Below, piece after piece: positions 27,440 to 36,840 of a DNA stretch of 64,000 bases. Made by a program: the position numbers and the translations under genes. The stretch spans positions 39,104 to 103,103 of the forward strand of contig JAVJSD010000140.1 of NCBI GenBank assembly GCA_040219575.1. The letters are read 5' to 3'. Each line of letters opens with the position of its first letter. The stretch's first letter is position 1. The DNA is from JAVJSD01 sp040219575 (lineage in GTDB: Bacteria; Planctomycetota; Planctomycetia; Pirellulales; Pirellulaceae). Under the pieces are notes generated by a model. That model searched no databases and was not told the DNA's origin. It saw only the letters and a list, made by a program, of their open reading frames with translations.

Positions 27440-28207
27440 GTGAACAGCGCGGAGAAAGTCACTCGCGGCAGTATGCCCCATTGGTATAAGCCAGGGTTCG
27501 CGCATTTCGTTACCTATCGCCTAGCGGGATCAATCCCCGTTGCGAAAGTTAAGGCATGGCGTGGACAGCGCCGGAAGCAAATTCAGTCGGCGAAAGGGCG
27601 CTCTGCAGCGAATCGCGAGTTGCGCGAGCGTGCTCACAAGAGTTTCTTCGCTCGCTACGACGAACACCTCGACCGTAACGCGGCCGTCCGCTGGTTGCAG
27701 CAGCCAGTTGTCGCGGAGGTTGTCCGGGAGAATCTGTATCACCATCACGGTTCACGGTTTGAACTGATCGCCTGGTGCATCATGCCCAACCATGTGCACG
27801 TCGTTCTCCAGCCCTTCGAGTCAAGCATCCCCTTGCCCGTCGCCGACGCTGGCAGCCTCGGCGAGACCACCTCAATTTCAGAAGACGACGTCCATTCCGA
27901 CGAAGTTCGCGATTCCGTCAGCGTGCTTAGCCGGATCATGCACAGCCTGAAGAGCTATACCGCAAACCGGGCCAATGAAGTTCTGAACCGCAGCGGTTCT
28001 TTCTGGCAGACCGAATCGTACGATCACTGGATTCGCGATGTCGACGAACTGGAACGGATCGTGGATTATGTTCGGCTGAATCCCGTAAAGTCTGGGTTGT
28101 GTGAGCAACCACAGCAGTGGCGGTATTCGTCGGCGTGCGAGCGATTCCAAACCGACGGTTCGACCTGCGGCCTTGTCGGATGGCTGCGCGACGATTGGCG
28201 GCGCTGA
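27440..28207 (+). CDS. REP-associated tyrosine transposase (RAYT, Y1/HUH family)
   Basis: 255 residues from GTG at 27440 with GGGGGTGG just upstream; ATG 27473 (MPHWYKPGF) is an alternative that matches the usual RAYT start. HUH motif: CIMPNHVHVVLQP. Catalytic Tyr: in SFWQTESYDHWIRD, followed by the typical RIVDYVRLNPVKSGL. RAYTs cleave single-stranded DNA at REP sequences and are held to spread them. REPs of family A lie on both sides, and an element-like stretch lies inside the frame (27842-27866). The region between the HUH strand and IMHSLKSYTA is longer than in typical members by roughly 25 residues. Confidence 0.93.
   Translation: MNSAEKVTRGSMPHWYKPGFAHFVTYRLAGSIPVAKVKAWRGQRRKQIQSAKGRSAANRELRERAHKSFFARYDEHLDRNAAVRWLQQPVVAEVVRENLYHHHGSRFELIAWCIMPNHVHVVLQPFESSIPLPVADAGSLGETTSISEDDVHSDEVRDSVSVLSRIMHSLKSYTANRANEVLNRSGSFWQTESYDHWIRDVDELERIVDYVRLNPVKSGLCEQPQQWRYSSACERFQTDGSTCGLVGWLRDDWRR
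27842..27866. repeat. REP-like sequence inside the RAYT coding region
   Basis: GCCGACGCTGGCAGCCTCGG matches the reverse-oriented family A core at 28220 with one or two changes and is translated as A-D-A-G-S-L-G. It is part of the extra segment between the HUH motif and the IMHSLKSYTA motif. Confidence 0.75.
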
Positions 28208-28219
28208 GCGGTTCTACTT

Positions 28220-28244
28220 GCCGACGCTGGCAGCGTCGGCTACG
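28220..28244. repeat. REP (family A) downstream of the RAYT gene
   Basis: GCCGACGCTGGCAGCGTCGG followed by CTACG. It has the same orientation as the two copies nearest the RAYT start, so the gene is bracketed by REP units about 15 bp past its stop codon. Confidence 0.9.
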
Positions 28245-28304
28245 AAACTGCATGTCATGCGACGATGGCTCACAGACGCTGCAGGTGGTTCGAGTACGTC
28301 GCGC

Positions 28305-30068
28305 CTACGCCCCAACCGGCGCGTCTTGCTTGGCCACCCGCCAATCGACCAAATGCAGTTCGACGCTGCGGCGGCCGCGGAATTGGTTGATGACGGGGCG
28401 GTAGGCGATGTCCAGCGGGGCGGCCGCCTTCTCGATCTCCTCGGCCCACTCGGCCTTGCCGAACGCCACGGCGCGGAGGTTCAGATTCTGCTGCCGCACC
28501 TTCAGCGACAGGTGCCGCGCTCCCTCGCCCATCCGCCGCGGCGCGTCGACCAACTCCACGCCGCTGGTGCACAGCAGCGGGCGGGGGTTGCCTTCGCCGA
28601 AGGGCGCCAGCTGCTCCATCTGCTCGATGGTTCGCAGGGTGAGTTGGCTGAGCGGCGCCTCGACGTCGATGTGCAGGCTGGCCACGCGGCTCTCGGCGGT
28701 GACGTTGGCGGCGGCGAACTCGCAGAACTCGGCCCGAAAGCCCTCGACCTCGGCCTCGTCGATCCGCAGACCGGCGGCCGCCGCATGTCCGCCGTAGCCG
28801 ACCAGCCGCGGCGCGCAGGCGGTCAGCGCGTCGTACAGGTTGAAGCCGGGAATACTCCGCGCCGAACCGATGCCCGGCTTCACGCCTAGCTCGTCGAGCG
28901 AGATCATCACCACCGGCCGATGGTAGCGCTCGGCCAGGCGGCCGGCCACGATGCCGATCACCCCCGCGTGCCAACCACGGCCGGCCAGCACCAGCGCCGG
29001 CTCGTCGTCGGCGTCGCCGTGCTCCTTGATTTGCTTGCGGGCGGCCAGCAGGATGCTGCGGTCGAGGCTGTCGCGGCTCTTGTTGAGTTCGTGAATGTAC
29101 TCGGCCAGCGACTGGGCCCGCTCCTGCGACTGCGTGGTGAGCAGTTCGACGCCCAGTTGCGCCTGCCCCAGTCGGCCCGCCGCGTTGAGCCGCGGCCCGA
29201 GCGAGAAGGCGATGTCTTCGCTGGAGAGCGTGGGATTGCGATCGAGCTTGGTGATTTGAATCAGCGCGGCCAGCCCCGGCGGCGGCTTGGCGCTGAGGCT
29301 CGCCAGGCCGTGCCGCACGATCAGCCGGTTCTCGTCGATCAGCGGCACCACGTCGGCCACCGTGCCGATCGCCGCCAGGCCGAGCGCCGACAACAGGAAC
29401 TCGCGCATCCGCGGCGCCACCCGCTGCGCGCCGCTGGCCCGCTGGCAGATCGCCCAGGCCAGCTTCAGCGCCACGCCGGCGCCGCACAGTCCGCCGAAAG
29501 GATAATGCGTGCCCGGCAGCCGCGGATGCACCAGCGCGGCCGCCTCGGGCAAGCGCTCGCCCATCTCGTGATGATCGGTGATGATCAGTTCCAGGCCCAA
29601 TTCGCGGGCCTTCTCCGCCTCGGAAACGCTGGCGATGCCGCAATCGACGGTGATGATCATCTTGGCGCCGCGACGCGCCAGTGTCTCGAGCGCGTCGTGG
29701 TTCAGGCCGTACCCGTCTTCCAACCGGTTGGGAACGTAGTAGCCGACATCGGCGCCGAGCAGTTGCAGGCAGTTGTAGAGGATCGCCGTGGCGGTCATGC
29801 CGTCGGCGTCGTAGTCGCCGTAGATGACGATGCGGCGCTTGTCGCGGACCGCCTCGTGAACTCGGTCGGCGGCCGTGTTCACCCCCGGCAACTCACCCGG
29901 ATCGCGCAGGTCGCCGAGCTTGGCTTCCAGAAAGGTCTTGGCGGCGGATGGGTCGACGACGCCCCGCGAGAGCAGCAGATGCGCCACCAGGGGCGCAACG
30001 CCCGCCGAGCGCTCGAAGTAGGCGACGCGGTCTGCATCATGCGGCCGAACCCGCCAGCGTTTGCCCAT
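28305..30068 (-). CDS. recJ: Single-stranded-DNA-specific exonuclease RecJ
   Basis: 587 residues from the internal MGKRWRVRP; the frame extends 12 codons further upstream. DHH-family phosphoesterase motifs appear in order: IVIYGDYDADGMT (motif I, about 92-104), TVDCGIASVSEAE, IITDHHEMGE (motif III) and the DHHA1 signature YGGHAAAAGL. The protein degrades single-stranded DNA 5'-to-3' in RecF-pathway recombination and mismatch repair. It is separated from the L33 gene by about 140 bp on the same strand. Confidence 0.95.
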   Translation of the reverse strand: MGKRWRVRPHDADRVAYFERSAGVAPLVAHLLLSRGVVDPSAAKTFLEAKLGDLRDPGELPGVNTAADRVHEAVRDKRRIVIYGDYDADGMTATAILYNCLQLLGADVGYYVPNRLEDGYGLNHDALETLARRGAKMIITVDCGIASVSEAEKARELGLELIITDHHEMGERLPEAAALVHPRLPGTHYPFGGLCGAGVALKLAWAICQRASGAQRVAPRMREFLLSALGLAAIGTVADVVPLIDENRLIVRHGLASLSAKPPPGLAALIQITKLDRNPTLSSEDIAFSLGPRLNAAGRLGQAQLGVELLTTQSQERAQSLAEYIHELNKSRDSLDRSILLAARKQIKEHGDADDEPALVLAGRGWHAGVIGIVAGRLAERYHRPVVMISLDELGVKPGIGSARSIPGFNLYDALTACAPRLVGYGGHAAAAGLRIDEAEVEGFRAEFCEFAAANVTAESRVASLHIDVEAPLSQLTLRTIEQMEQLAPFGEGNPRPLLCTSGVELVDAPRRMGEGARHLSLKVRQQNLNLRAVAFGKAEWAEEIEKAAAPLDIAYRPVINQFRGRRSVELHLVDWRVAKQDAPVGA

Positions 30069-30210
30069 GATCCCTCGACCTCGCCCCTCCGTGAGTGAAT
30101 GCACCCCTCCGTGAACAATACTGCCCGTTGAGCGGTTCCGCGGGCGACGACGTCATGCGACGCCCGCATCACCCTGGCGTTACTCTTCTTCTCGCTACTT
30201 CTTCTTCTCG

Positions 30211-30378
30211 TTATTTCTTCTTCTCGTTGTGGATCGTGTGCCGGCGCAGGCGGGGGCTGTACTTTTTCAGCTTCAGCTTCTCGCCGCCCGGCTTGCGACG
30301 CAGGGTGTAGTTGTAATCGCCCGTCTCTTCACAGACGAGGAAGACGGTCTCGGCTTTCTTCTTGCTTTTGGGAGCCAT
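30211..30378 (-). CDS. rpmG: 50S ribosomal protein L33
   Basis: 55 residues starting at MAPKSKKKAE, with the family core VFLVCEETGDYNYTLRRK and KKYSPRLRRHT. Only one Cys is present, so this is the zinc-free (C-minus) type. The last codons N-E-K-K-K-stop are followed by two further near-identical copies of the same 15-base unit, including repeats of the stop codon, at about 30182-30213. Confidence 0.95.
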   Translation of the reverse strand: MAPKSKKKAETVFLVCEETGDYNYTLRRKPGGEKLKLKKYSPRLRRHTIHNEKKK

Positions 30379-30624
30379 GCTGCACCTGCGGATTGAATGC
30401 GTTGCTTTGAGCGGGGGGGTGGGTTCGACCGGGGGACGAGCCAACGGGAATCGGCGAAGATCAACACGAGATTCTAACGGATTGCGTCGCCGAAGGAACA
30501 GCACCCCGCCGACGGGGCAGTGGGCTAGTTTCGGTGACTCGTTCGGTCCTGTCCTGGAGATAGCGCCGCTGGGAGAATCAGGCGAACTCCGCGTGAATCG
30601 GGACGCATCGAAGGCGGTTTATCG

Positions 30625-30880
30625 CCTTTTCCGCCGCAGGCGGTGTTAGCCCCGGCGTTTACGCCGGGGTGATTCGCTGCGCGACCAGGGGCCAGAGGGC
30701 CGTTTACGGTCCTTCTCGCCTCTCTGGCTTTGGCCCTTGGTGACAGGCAACACTCGCCTCGCTAAAAGGGCTGAAGCCCGAATGACCGTAAGGGCCGTGA
30801 ACGGTCCTGAGGCGGAAAAGCGCCGGCGACTCGAAGCCCGGCGTGAACGCCGGGCCTAACACCGCCTGCGGCGGAAAAGG
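30625..30880. repeat. Long inverted repeat (about 45-bp arms), family D
   Basis: Arms at 30625-30669 and 30837-30880 agree in about 42 of 45 positions (CCTTTTCCGCCGCAGGCGGT core, then CCCGGCGTnnACGCCGGG). The 167-bp interior carries further palindromes (GGGCCGTTTACGGTCC, GGGCCGTGAACGGTCC). It has no coding potential and resembles a composite of REP-like units. Confidence 0.75.
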
Positions 30881-30940
30881 ACCGTGAACGGCCCTCAGTC
30901 ACAAAGCGCCTTTCCTCAAGACACATCCCACTGCTCAACG

Positions 30941-30972
30941 CGTGCCTTTGTGACCTCGTGCCTTTGTGACCT
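30941..30972. repeat. Perfect 16-bp tandem duplication
   Basis: CGTGCCTTTGTGACCT occurs twice in a row with no spacer. It is likely a recent slippage event. Confidence 0.85.
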
Positions 30973-31333
30973 TACGTGCTCGCCGAAGTTCAAAGCGTTG
31001 ACAAGGTTGTCCGTCTGACAGCCCGCTGGGAATACTCACCGGCGGCCGCAACGAACGGTTTGTAAGGAGACCGTAACGACGAGTTTTCAGCGCAGCCGCG
31101 TTCGAACACCATTCCAGCGGGTGGTGTGAGTCTGGCGACTGGGGTGATTTATCGGCGCAAGCCGCTCATTTTTCTCGGCTTACGGCGGAATTGCTTGTGT
31201 TTTGATAGTTGTTCGGCTAGTTTGACGCAGTGACGCCCCCTTGAGTTCCGCCTTGCAGGTTCCGGCAGGCAGGGCGGCGACAACATCCCCTCTTCTCATC
31301 CTTACCATTTGATTGCGATGGAGTAGCTTCTCG

Positions 31334-33052
31334 ATGGCGATCGTTCCCCCGGATAAGCCAGCCCCCACAGCGAAATCCGCCCCGCCGCAACGTGGCCCGG
31401 CCGTCAAGCCTTCGCAAGCGACCACCCAGCAACCGACGGCTCAGCAACCGACAGCCAAGCAACCGACGGCTCAGTCGGCTCGGCCCGCTCCGCGGACGGC
31501 GAAGCCTTTGCCGCCCACCGCCGCGGCGGCGCCGCCAGCAGCCCCACAAAACGCAGCTCCGCCGGCCGAGATGGACGATGCGCCGGCGCACACGGGCCAC
31601 TTTTTGATCTTCAACGCGGTGCCGGCCTGGATGGTGAGCATGGTGATCCACGCCATGCTGCTGGTGATCCTGGCGCTGTGCCCGCTGACGCTCGGCGGCG
31701 CCGAGAAACTGACCGAGATCGTGATGGCCGAGACCAAACCGGTCGAGGAGGAGATCGTCGAGGAGTTCGAGATCGAGGAGCCGCCCCCGCTGGTGATCAC
31801 CGATCTGGAAATGGACTCGCAGGTGATGGTCACCGCCGCCCCGATCGACACCACGATCAACGAGGTGTTCGAAGGGGTAGAACTGGATCAGAGCCTCGAC
31901 GCCGCCCCGATCAGCATCTCCCTGACCGATTTCGCCGACCGCACCGCCCCCAAGGCCGACCTGCTGACGGGCGTCGGCGTCACGGGCGGCACCGGCGTCG
32001 GCGGCCGAATGGCGGGCAGTCGCGACGGGCTGGTGGCCAAGTACGGCGGCACGAAGGAAAGCGAAGCCGCCGTCGCCGCCGCGCTCAAGTGGCTGGCGTC
32101 GCATCAGAACCAGGATGGCAGCTGGTGCTTCGATCACCGCTTCGGCGGCTCCTGCCGCGGCCAATGCAGCCAGCATGGCACGCTCGACAAGGATCTCAAC
32201 GGCGCCACCGCCATGTGCCTGCTCCCCTTCCTGGGCGCCGGGCAGACGCACATGGAAGGCGAGTATCAGAACACGGTGAAGATGGGGCTGTGGTACCTGA
32301 TGACGCATCAGGGGGCCGATGGCTCGCTCAACGCCGGCGGCAGCATGTACTCGCATGGCCTGGCGGCGATCGCGCTTTGCGAGGCCTACGCCATGACGCA
32401 GGACCGCAAGGTGATGATGCACGCCCAGGGCGCGTTGAACTTCATCGCCTACGCTCAGGACCGCGTCGGCGGCGGCTGGCGCTACAAGCCGCACGAGCCC
32501 GGCGACACCTCGGTCGTCGGCTGGCAGCTGATGGCCCTCAAGAGCGGCCACATGGGCTACCTCGCCGTGCAGCCGGCCACGATCAAGGGCGTGGTGAAGT
32601 TCCTCGACTCGGTGCAGAGCGACAGCGGCTCGTTCTACGGCTACAAGGACCCGGGCCGCGGCTCGGCGACCACCGCCGTGGGCCTGTTGTGCCGCATGTA
32701 CACCGGCTGGAAGCACGACGAGGGCGCGCTGGAGCGCGGCGTCGACTATCTCGCCAAGCAGGGCCCCTCGAAAACCAACATGTACTTCAACTACTACGCC
32801 ACGCAGGTGATGCGGCACTACGAGGGCGAAATGTGGGACGAGTGGAACACCGAGATGCGGGACTTTCTCGTCGAGAATCAAGCCAAGGGCGGCCACCAGA
32901 ACGGCAGTTGGTACATCGCCGGCGACCGCCACGGCGACCGCGCCGGCCGCGTCTACCACACCTGCATGGCCACCATGATCCTCGAGGTCTACTACCGGCA
33001 CATGCCCATCTACGCGAAGGCCGCCTCCACCGAGGATTTCCCGCTGGAGTAA
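31334..33052 (+). CDS. Membrane protein with squalene-cyclase/prenyltransferase-type repeats
   Basis: 572 residues from MAIVPPDKP (GGAG upstream). A low-complexity N-terminus with Q-P-T-A repeats (about 30-47) precedes a single membrane helix (about 97-125, WMVSMVIHAMLLVILALC). An acidic, Pro-rich periplasmic linker follows. The C-terminal 370 residues contain QDGSWCF, GADGSLN, VGGGWRYKP and similar repeats of the alpha/alpha-toroid prenyltransferase/squalene oxidase family. A planctomycete-type protein in which the toroid is a binding domain rather than an obvious cyclase: the acidic DxDD motif of squalene cyclases is not evident. Confidence 0.85.
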   Translation: MAIVPPDKPAPTAKSAPPQRGPAVKPSQATTQQPTAQQPTAKQPTAQSARPAPRTAKPLPPTAAAAPPAAPQNAAPPAEMDDAPAHTGHFLIFNAVPAWMVSMVIHAMLLVILALCPLTLGGAEKLTEIVMAETKPVEEEIVEEFEIEEPPPLVITDLEMDSQVMVTAAPIDTTINEVFEGVELDQSLDAAPISISLTDFADRTAPKADLLTGVGVTGGTGVGGRMAGSRDGLVAKYGGTKESEAAVAAALKWLASHQNQDGSWCFDHRFGGSCRGQCSQHGTLDKDLNGATAMCLLPFLGAGQTHMEGEYQNTVKMGLWYLMTHQGADGSLNAGGSMYSHGLAAIALCEAYAMTQDRKVMMHAQGALNFIAYAQDRVGGGWRYKPHEPGDTSVVGWQLMALKSGHMGYLAVQPATIKGVVKFLDSVQSDSGSFYGYKDPGRGSATTAVGLLCRMYTGWKHDEGALERGVDYLAKQGPSKTNMYFNYYATQVMRHYEGEMWDEWNTEMRDFLVENQAKGGHQNGSWYIAGDRHGDRAGRVYHTCMATMILEVYYRHMPIYAKAASTEDFPLE

Positions 33053-33730
33053 ACAAACCGCTTCCGCTTCGTGGGACTTGCTCATTCTTCGTATGCGGTT
33101 CGCTTGCCGGGCGGCAGGCGTGACCCACGATACGCGCCAAATACGCCGATAGTGCGCGTCTACAGCGCAGCACTTGGCGTAGGATACGGAAAGGGGCCGG
33201 GCTTCAGCGGTTTCGCCGCCTGGCAACACCCCGGTGAACGCGGCGGGGAAACCCGCTGACGGTCATACAGTTACTGGTGAATTCACCACGCAATTCACCG
33301 CAGACGCGTTGACGTCCCCGGGGGGGGTGGTGAATTAGGAGCCGTTTCACCGACCGGTTTTCCATTTTCAAGCACGAGCACTATTGGTTCGGGGCGAGTG
33401 GGCGGATTGCGAGTGACAGGGCGGATTGCGAGCGGGGCGGATTGCGAGGGACAGGCAACGTACGGGGCGAAAATTTGCTTGCCCCCCTCGAACGTGGTAA
33501 ACTCCGGGCGTGAATTGAATCGAGGGGCAGCAAGACGCCACAAGAACTCTTGCAATGCTCCTGGCGTGCCTCTCCACGCTCGTGGTTCTCTTCTCCTCGT
33601 CAGCGAATCGTCTGCCTGCGTGATGGGCCGAAACAAGAAAAAGCATCCACGACTTGGCCTTCCGCAGCGCGGGTAACGCCGTGCCGCTTGCGCGATACTG
33701 CGTGGGCGTCGGAGACTCGGAGCTCTCGTC
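33053..33730. other. Gene-free interval with a family E element
   Basis: No supported gene. The palindrome TGGTGAATTCACCA lies at 33275-33288, followed by a family E unit at 33289-33337. The rest contains short direct repeats (GGCGGATTGCGAG at about 33411-33445). The promoter of the next gene must lie in its last 200 bases. Confidence 0.55.
33289..33337. repeat. AATTCACC/GACGTCCCCGG element (family E)
   Basis: CAATTCACC, then GACGTCCCCGGGGG, then GGTGGTGAATT. It matches the reverse complement of 14761-14815 in both stem and loop sequence. Confidence 0.7.
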
Positions 33731-35359
33731 ATGCCGATCGTCTTGACTTGCAATTGCGGGCAAAAGCTTCAAGCGCCCGATGACTGGGCGGGCAAGGTCA
33801 CCAATTGCCCCAAGTGCGCAGGGCCGTTGACGGTTCCGGTGGCGATTACCGCCCCGCAACCGACTAGCAACGCGCAACCGACTAGCAACGCGCGAGCAAG
33901 CCAGACGCCGCAACCGGGCGGCGCGCCGGCGGTTATCCCGATTCAAGGGGCGGCCGCCCCCGCCGACGCCTCCGATCCCTTGGGACTTGGCGACCTGAGC
34001 CAGTACGAATCGCCGCTGACCGCCGCCGACCCGCTGGCGGCGGCGGGCGGTTACGACCCGCTGATGGGAGGCCCCATGCCGGGCGGCCCCATGCCGGGTG
34101 GCCCCGCACAGATGCCCGCTGGACATATGCCGGCCGGGCAGGGTTGGCCGCAGCAAACCGCGACTGGATACGGTTGGCCTTCGCAACCGGCCGCCGAGCC
34201 CGCGAGCCAGTGGTCGATGGGCGCCGTGATGGCGATGCTGGGCGGCTTCGCGGTGGTGCTGCTGTTGATCGTCGGCGCCGTCGCGGTCCTCATCATGTTC
34301 AGTTTCGTCGATCGCGGCGACATCGCGCAGGTCGACAGTGGAACCCCACCCACGACATCCTACCCATCCACCATGCCGGTCGATCCGCCGGAGCAAGACA
34401 ACGCCAACGACTGGTCGGAAGTGGAATCGGCCGACGCGGACGGCGATCCATTTCAGAGCGATTCGATTCCCGGCTTCGATGACGGGGAGCAGGCCGACGA
34501 CGGAGACGACGCACCGCCGGTTCATGGCCCTTCCCCCATCCCCAGCGATCCCGAGGAGCCCACACCGCCGAAACAGCCGGAACTTCCGCGGCTGACGGTC
34601 GGCATCGACAAATGGCGCGGCGGCGACGGGGCGAAACTGCGCGGGGCGTTCCCCTACAAACAGCAGCAGACCATCGTCAGCCAACACAGTTGGCAGACGC
34701 AGTTGCTGCCGTACCTGGGGCATCAGGATCTCTACGACAAGTTCCGCTTCGATCAACCGTGGATGCAAAGCCAGAATCTGGCGCTGGCGCAGACGGTGAT
34801 TCCACAATTCCTCAACCCGGCCGATGACCGTGAGCGTTGGAAAGGGTATCCCCTCAACGGCACGGCCCTGACGCACTTCGTCGGCATGTCGGGCGTGGAG
34901 GACAAGCGGAACGTCGTCGCGGCCGCGCTGCCCCGCAGCGACGATCGGGCCGGCATGTTCGGCTACGACCGCGTCGCCGGCCGCGACGAGATCACCGACG
35001 GCCTGTCGCAAACGATCATGATTCTCGGCAGCGGCGAGTTGGCCGGACCGTGGGCGCAAGGGGGCGGCGCCACCGTCCGCGGCGCCCGCGAGCCTTACTT
35101 CGATCCGATCAGCGGCTTCGGTTCGCGCGGCCTGTCGAAGCCCGGCACGCTGGCCGTGTTCGCCGACGGTTCGGTCCGCGAGATCTCGGCCGACGTCAGC
35201 CCCGAGGTCTTTCGGGCGATGTGCACGATCCACGGCAGGGAGACGATCGACCAGGCGCACCTGGGACGTTCGCTGGAGCATCTGCCGCTGAAGCAGGGAC
35301 TGCCGCAGCAGCATCTGCCGCTGAGGGAAACCATCAACAGCGCGCGAAATGCGCCGTAA
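33731..35359 (+). CDS. Zinc-ribbon, DUF1559-type membrane protein
   Basis: 542 residues. N-terminal zinc ribbon with Cys7, Cys9, Cys26 and Cys29. A long Pro/Gly/Met-rich linker carries MPGGPMPGGP-type repeats (about 110-140). A membrane helix (about 168-200) separates the cytoplasmic and exported parts. The C-terminal half (LLPYLGHQDLYDKF, ITDGLSQTIMILGSGE, AVFADGSVREIS) is the DUF1559 (SBP_bac_10) fold, a pseudopilin-like family massively expanded in planctomycetes. Its role is unknown. It is 15 bases upstream of the next gene and clearly co-transcribed with it. Confidence 0.9.
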   Translation: MPIVLTCNCGQKLQAPDDWAGKVTNCPKCAGPLTVPVAITAPQPTSNAQPTSNARASQTPQPGGAPAVIPIQGAAAPADASDPLGLGDLSQYESPLTAADPLAAAGGYDPLMGGPMPGGPMPGGPAQMPAGHMPAGQGWPQQTATGYGWPSQPAAEPASQWSMGAVMAMLGGFAVVLLLIVGAVAVLIMFSFVDRGDIAQVDSGTPPTTSYPSTMPVDPPEQDNANDWSEVESADADGDPFQSDSIPGFDDGEQADDGDDAPPVHGPSPIPSDPEEPTPPKQPELPRLTVGIDKWRGGDGAKLRGAFPYKQQQTIVSQHSWQTQLLPYLGHQDLYDKFRFDQPWMQSQNLALAQTVIPQFLNPADDRERWKGYPLNGTALTHFVGMSGVEDKRNVVAAALPRSDDRAGMFGYDRVAGRDEITDGLSQTIMILGSGELAGPWAQGGGATVRGAREPYFDPISGFGSRGLSKPGTLAVFADGSVREISADVSPEVFRAMCTIHGRETIDQAHLGRSLEHLPLKQGLPQQHLPLRETINSARNAP

Positions 35360-35374
35360 CCTCAGGAGAACGAC

Positions 35375-36832
35375 ATGAAATGGTTCTCGCTCCCGTCGGC
35401 GCTGTTGTGTCTGGCGCTCTGTTCGATGTTCTGCTGCACCGCGGCTCGGGCCGACTTCGTTGAGTATCAGATTCTGGGCACGCCGCTGACGATGTTGCTC
35501 GAAGGGACGGCGACCTACACCGGCAAGACGATCATCCTTCGCCACCCCAAGTTTGGCTCTCTCTATTTCCCCAACAGCACCAGGGTCCACCGCGTTCCTT
35601 CCACCTACGACCAGTACGCCAAGAAGCTGAATGCAGCCAAGACCAAACAAGACGCCGCGTTCACCATGGAGGTCGCCCGCTGGGCGCTGAAACACGGCTT
35701 ACTGAAGAACTTCCATCAGGCGGTCGATCTGGCCAAAGAGCATGACGGGCAGAACGTCGAGGTGGCGCGGATCGAAGGGTTGCGGGCGAAAATGGCGGTC
35801 GACCTGGGCGACCATGCCGAGCAGGAAAAAGCCTTGCGGAAGTTTTGCCGCAAGCGCGACATGAAAGTCACTGTCAGCGAGCACTTTATCCTGCTGCACG
35901 ACACGCCCGACAAACCGGCCGAGGGTCGGCACAAGCCGCGAGCCGAGGAGCGACTGGAATTGTTGGAGATGGTTTACGAGACGTTTCTGTTCACGTTCTA
36001 CGCCCGCGGCGTCCAGTTGGAGGTGCCGCGCGAGCGATTGATGGTGGTGTTGTTCAACGAGTACGACGACTTCCGCGCCTTCGCCGATGAACTCAGCCCC
36101 GAACTGGCCAGCGCCGCGGGATTCTTCATTCACGACCAGAACATCAGCGTCTTTTTCGACCACAGCACGAAGGGCGAGATGGAGGCCCTCACGCGACTGG
36201 CGCAGCGACTGGAGGTGGAGCGCGACCGGGCCATCAAATTGCGGTCGCCGGGGGTGGCGGACATTCGCCGTTTCTCCGACACCATCTCCCTGCTCGTCGA
36301 AGTGACCAAGGAGAACTACGACATCGAAGTCGTCAGCCACGAGGCCACGCATCACATGGCCGCCAACACCGGACTGCTTCCCCGGCACGTACGGATTCCC
36401 TCCTGGGTGCACGAAGGACTGGCGACCTACTTCGAGGCCCCCGACGAGGCGGTCTGGGCCGGCGTGGGGGCGGTCAATCGCGAGCGACTCGATCTCTATC
36501 GGGCCCTGGAGCACGACCGCGTCCATAGCAACATCGACTTCATCGTCGGCGATCAGATCTTCAACTTCGCCGCCTCCAACGGCGCCACGCTGCACGGCTA
36601 CGGGCAGGCCTGGGCCCTGACGCACTTCCTGATGGAGAAGCGGTTCGACGACTTCATGAAGTTCTACCGACGCTTGGGCGAGATGCCGCCCGACGTGATG
36701 CTCAGCCCGGAACTGTTGACCCGCATCTTCGACGAGACCTTCGGCAAGGACCGCCGGGCCCTCGACAGCCAATGGCGGGCATACATGCGTTCGCTGAAGA
36801 CCGACGCCGACGTCGTGCTGGAAAACCGCTAG
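35375..36832 (+). CDS. DUF1570 metallopeptidase-like secreted protein
   Basis: 485 residues with a signal peptide (cleavage near residue 26, A-R-A). AGGAG lies just before the ATG. HEATH at 322-326 is an H-E-x-x-H zinc-peptidase motif, and WVHEGLATYFEAP about 25 residues later supplies a gluzincin-type third ligand. This is the DUF1570 (peptidase MA-like) pattern. It is transcribed with the DUF1559-type protein. Confidence 0.85.
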   Translation: MKWFSLPSALLCLALCSMFCCTAARADFVEYQILGTPLTMLLEGTATYTGKTIILRHPKFGSLYFPNSTRVHRVPSTYDQYAKKLNAAKTKQDAAFTMEVARWALKHGLLKNFHQAVDLAKEHDGQNVEVARIEGLRAKMAVDLGDHAEQEKALRKFCRKRDMKVTVSEHFILLHDTPDKPAEGRHKPRAEERLELLEMVYETFLFTFYARGVQLEVPRERLMVVLFNEYDDFRAFADELSPELASAAGFFIHDQNISVFFDHSTKGEMEALTRLAQRLEVERDRAIKLRSPGVADIRRFSDTISLLVEVTKENYDIEVVSHEATHHMAANTGLLPRHVRIPSWVHEGLATYFEAPDEAVWAGVGAVNRERLDLYRALEHDRVHSNIDFIVGDQIFNFAASNGATLHGYGQAWALTHFLMEKRFDDFMKFYRRLGEMPPDVMLSPELLTRIFDETFGKDRRALDSQWRAYMRSLKTDADVVLENR

Positions 36833-36840
36833 CAGGGGCC

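Larger units (their letters stand above)
30379..31333. other. Gene-free interval dominated by repeats
   Basis: About 950 bp with no supported gene. It contains a long inverted repeat (30625-30669 and 30837-30880) with smaller internal palindromes, and a perfect 16-bp tandem duplication CGTGCCTTTGTGACCT at 30941-30972. The last 300 bases before the next gene are less repetitive and probably hold its promoter. Confidence 0.6.
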
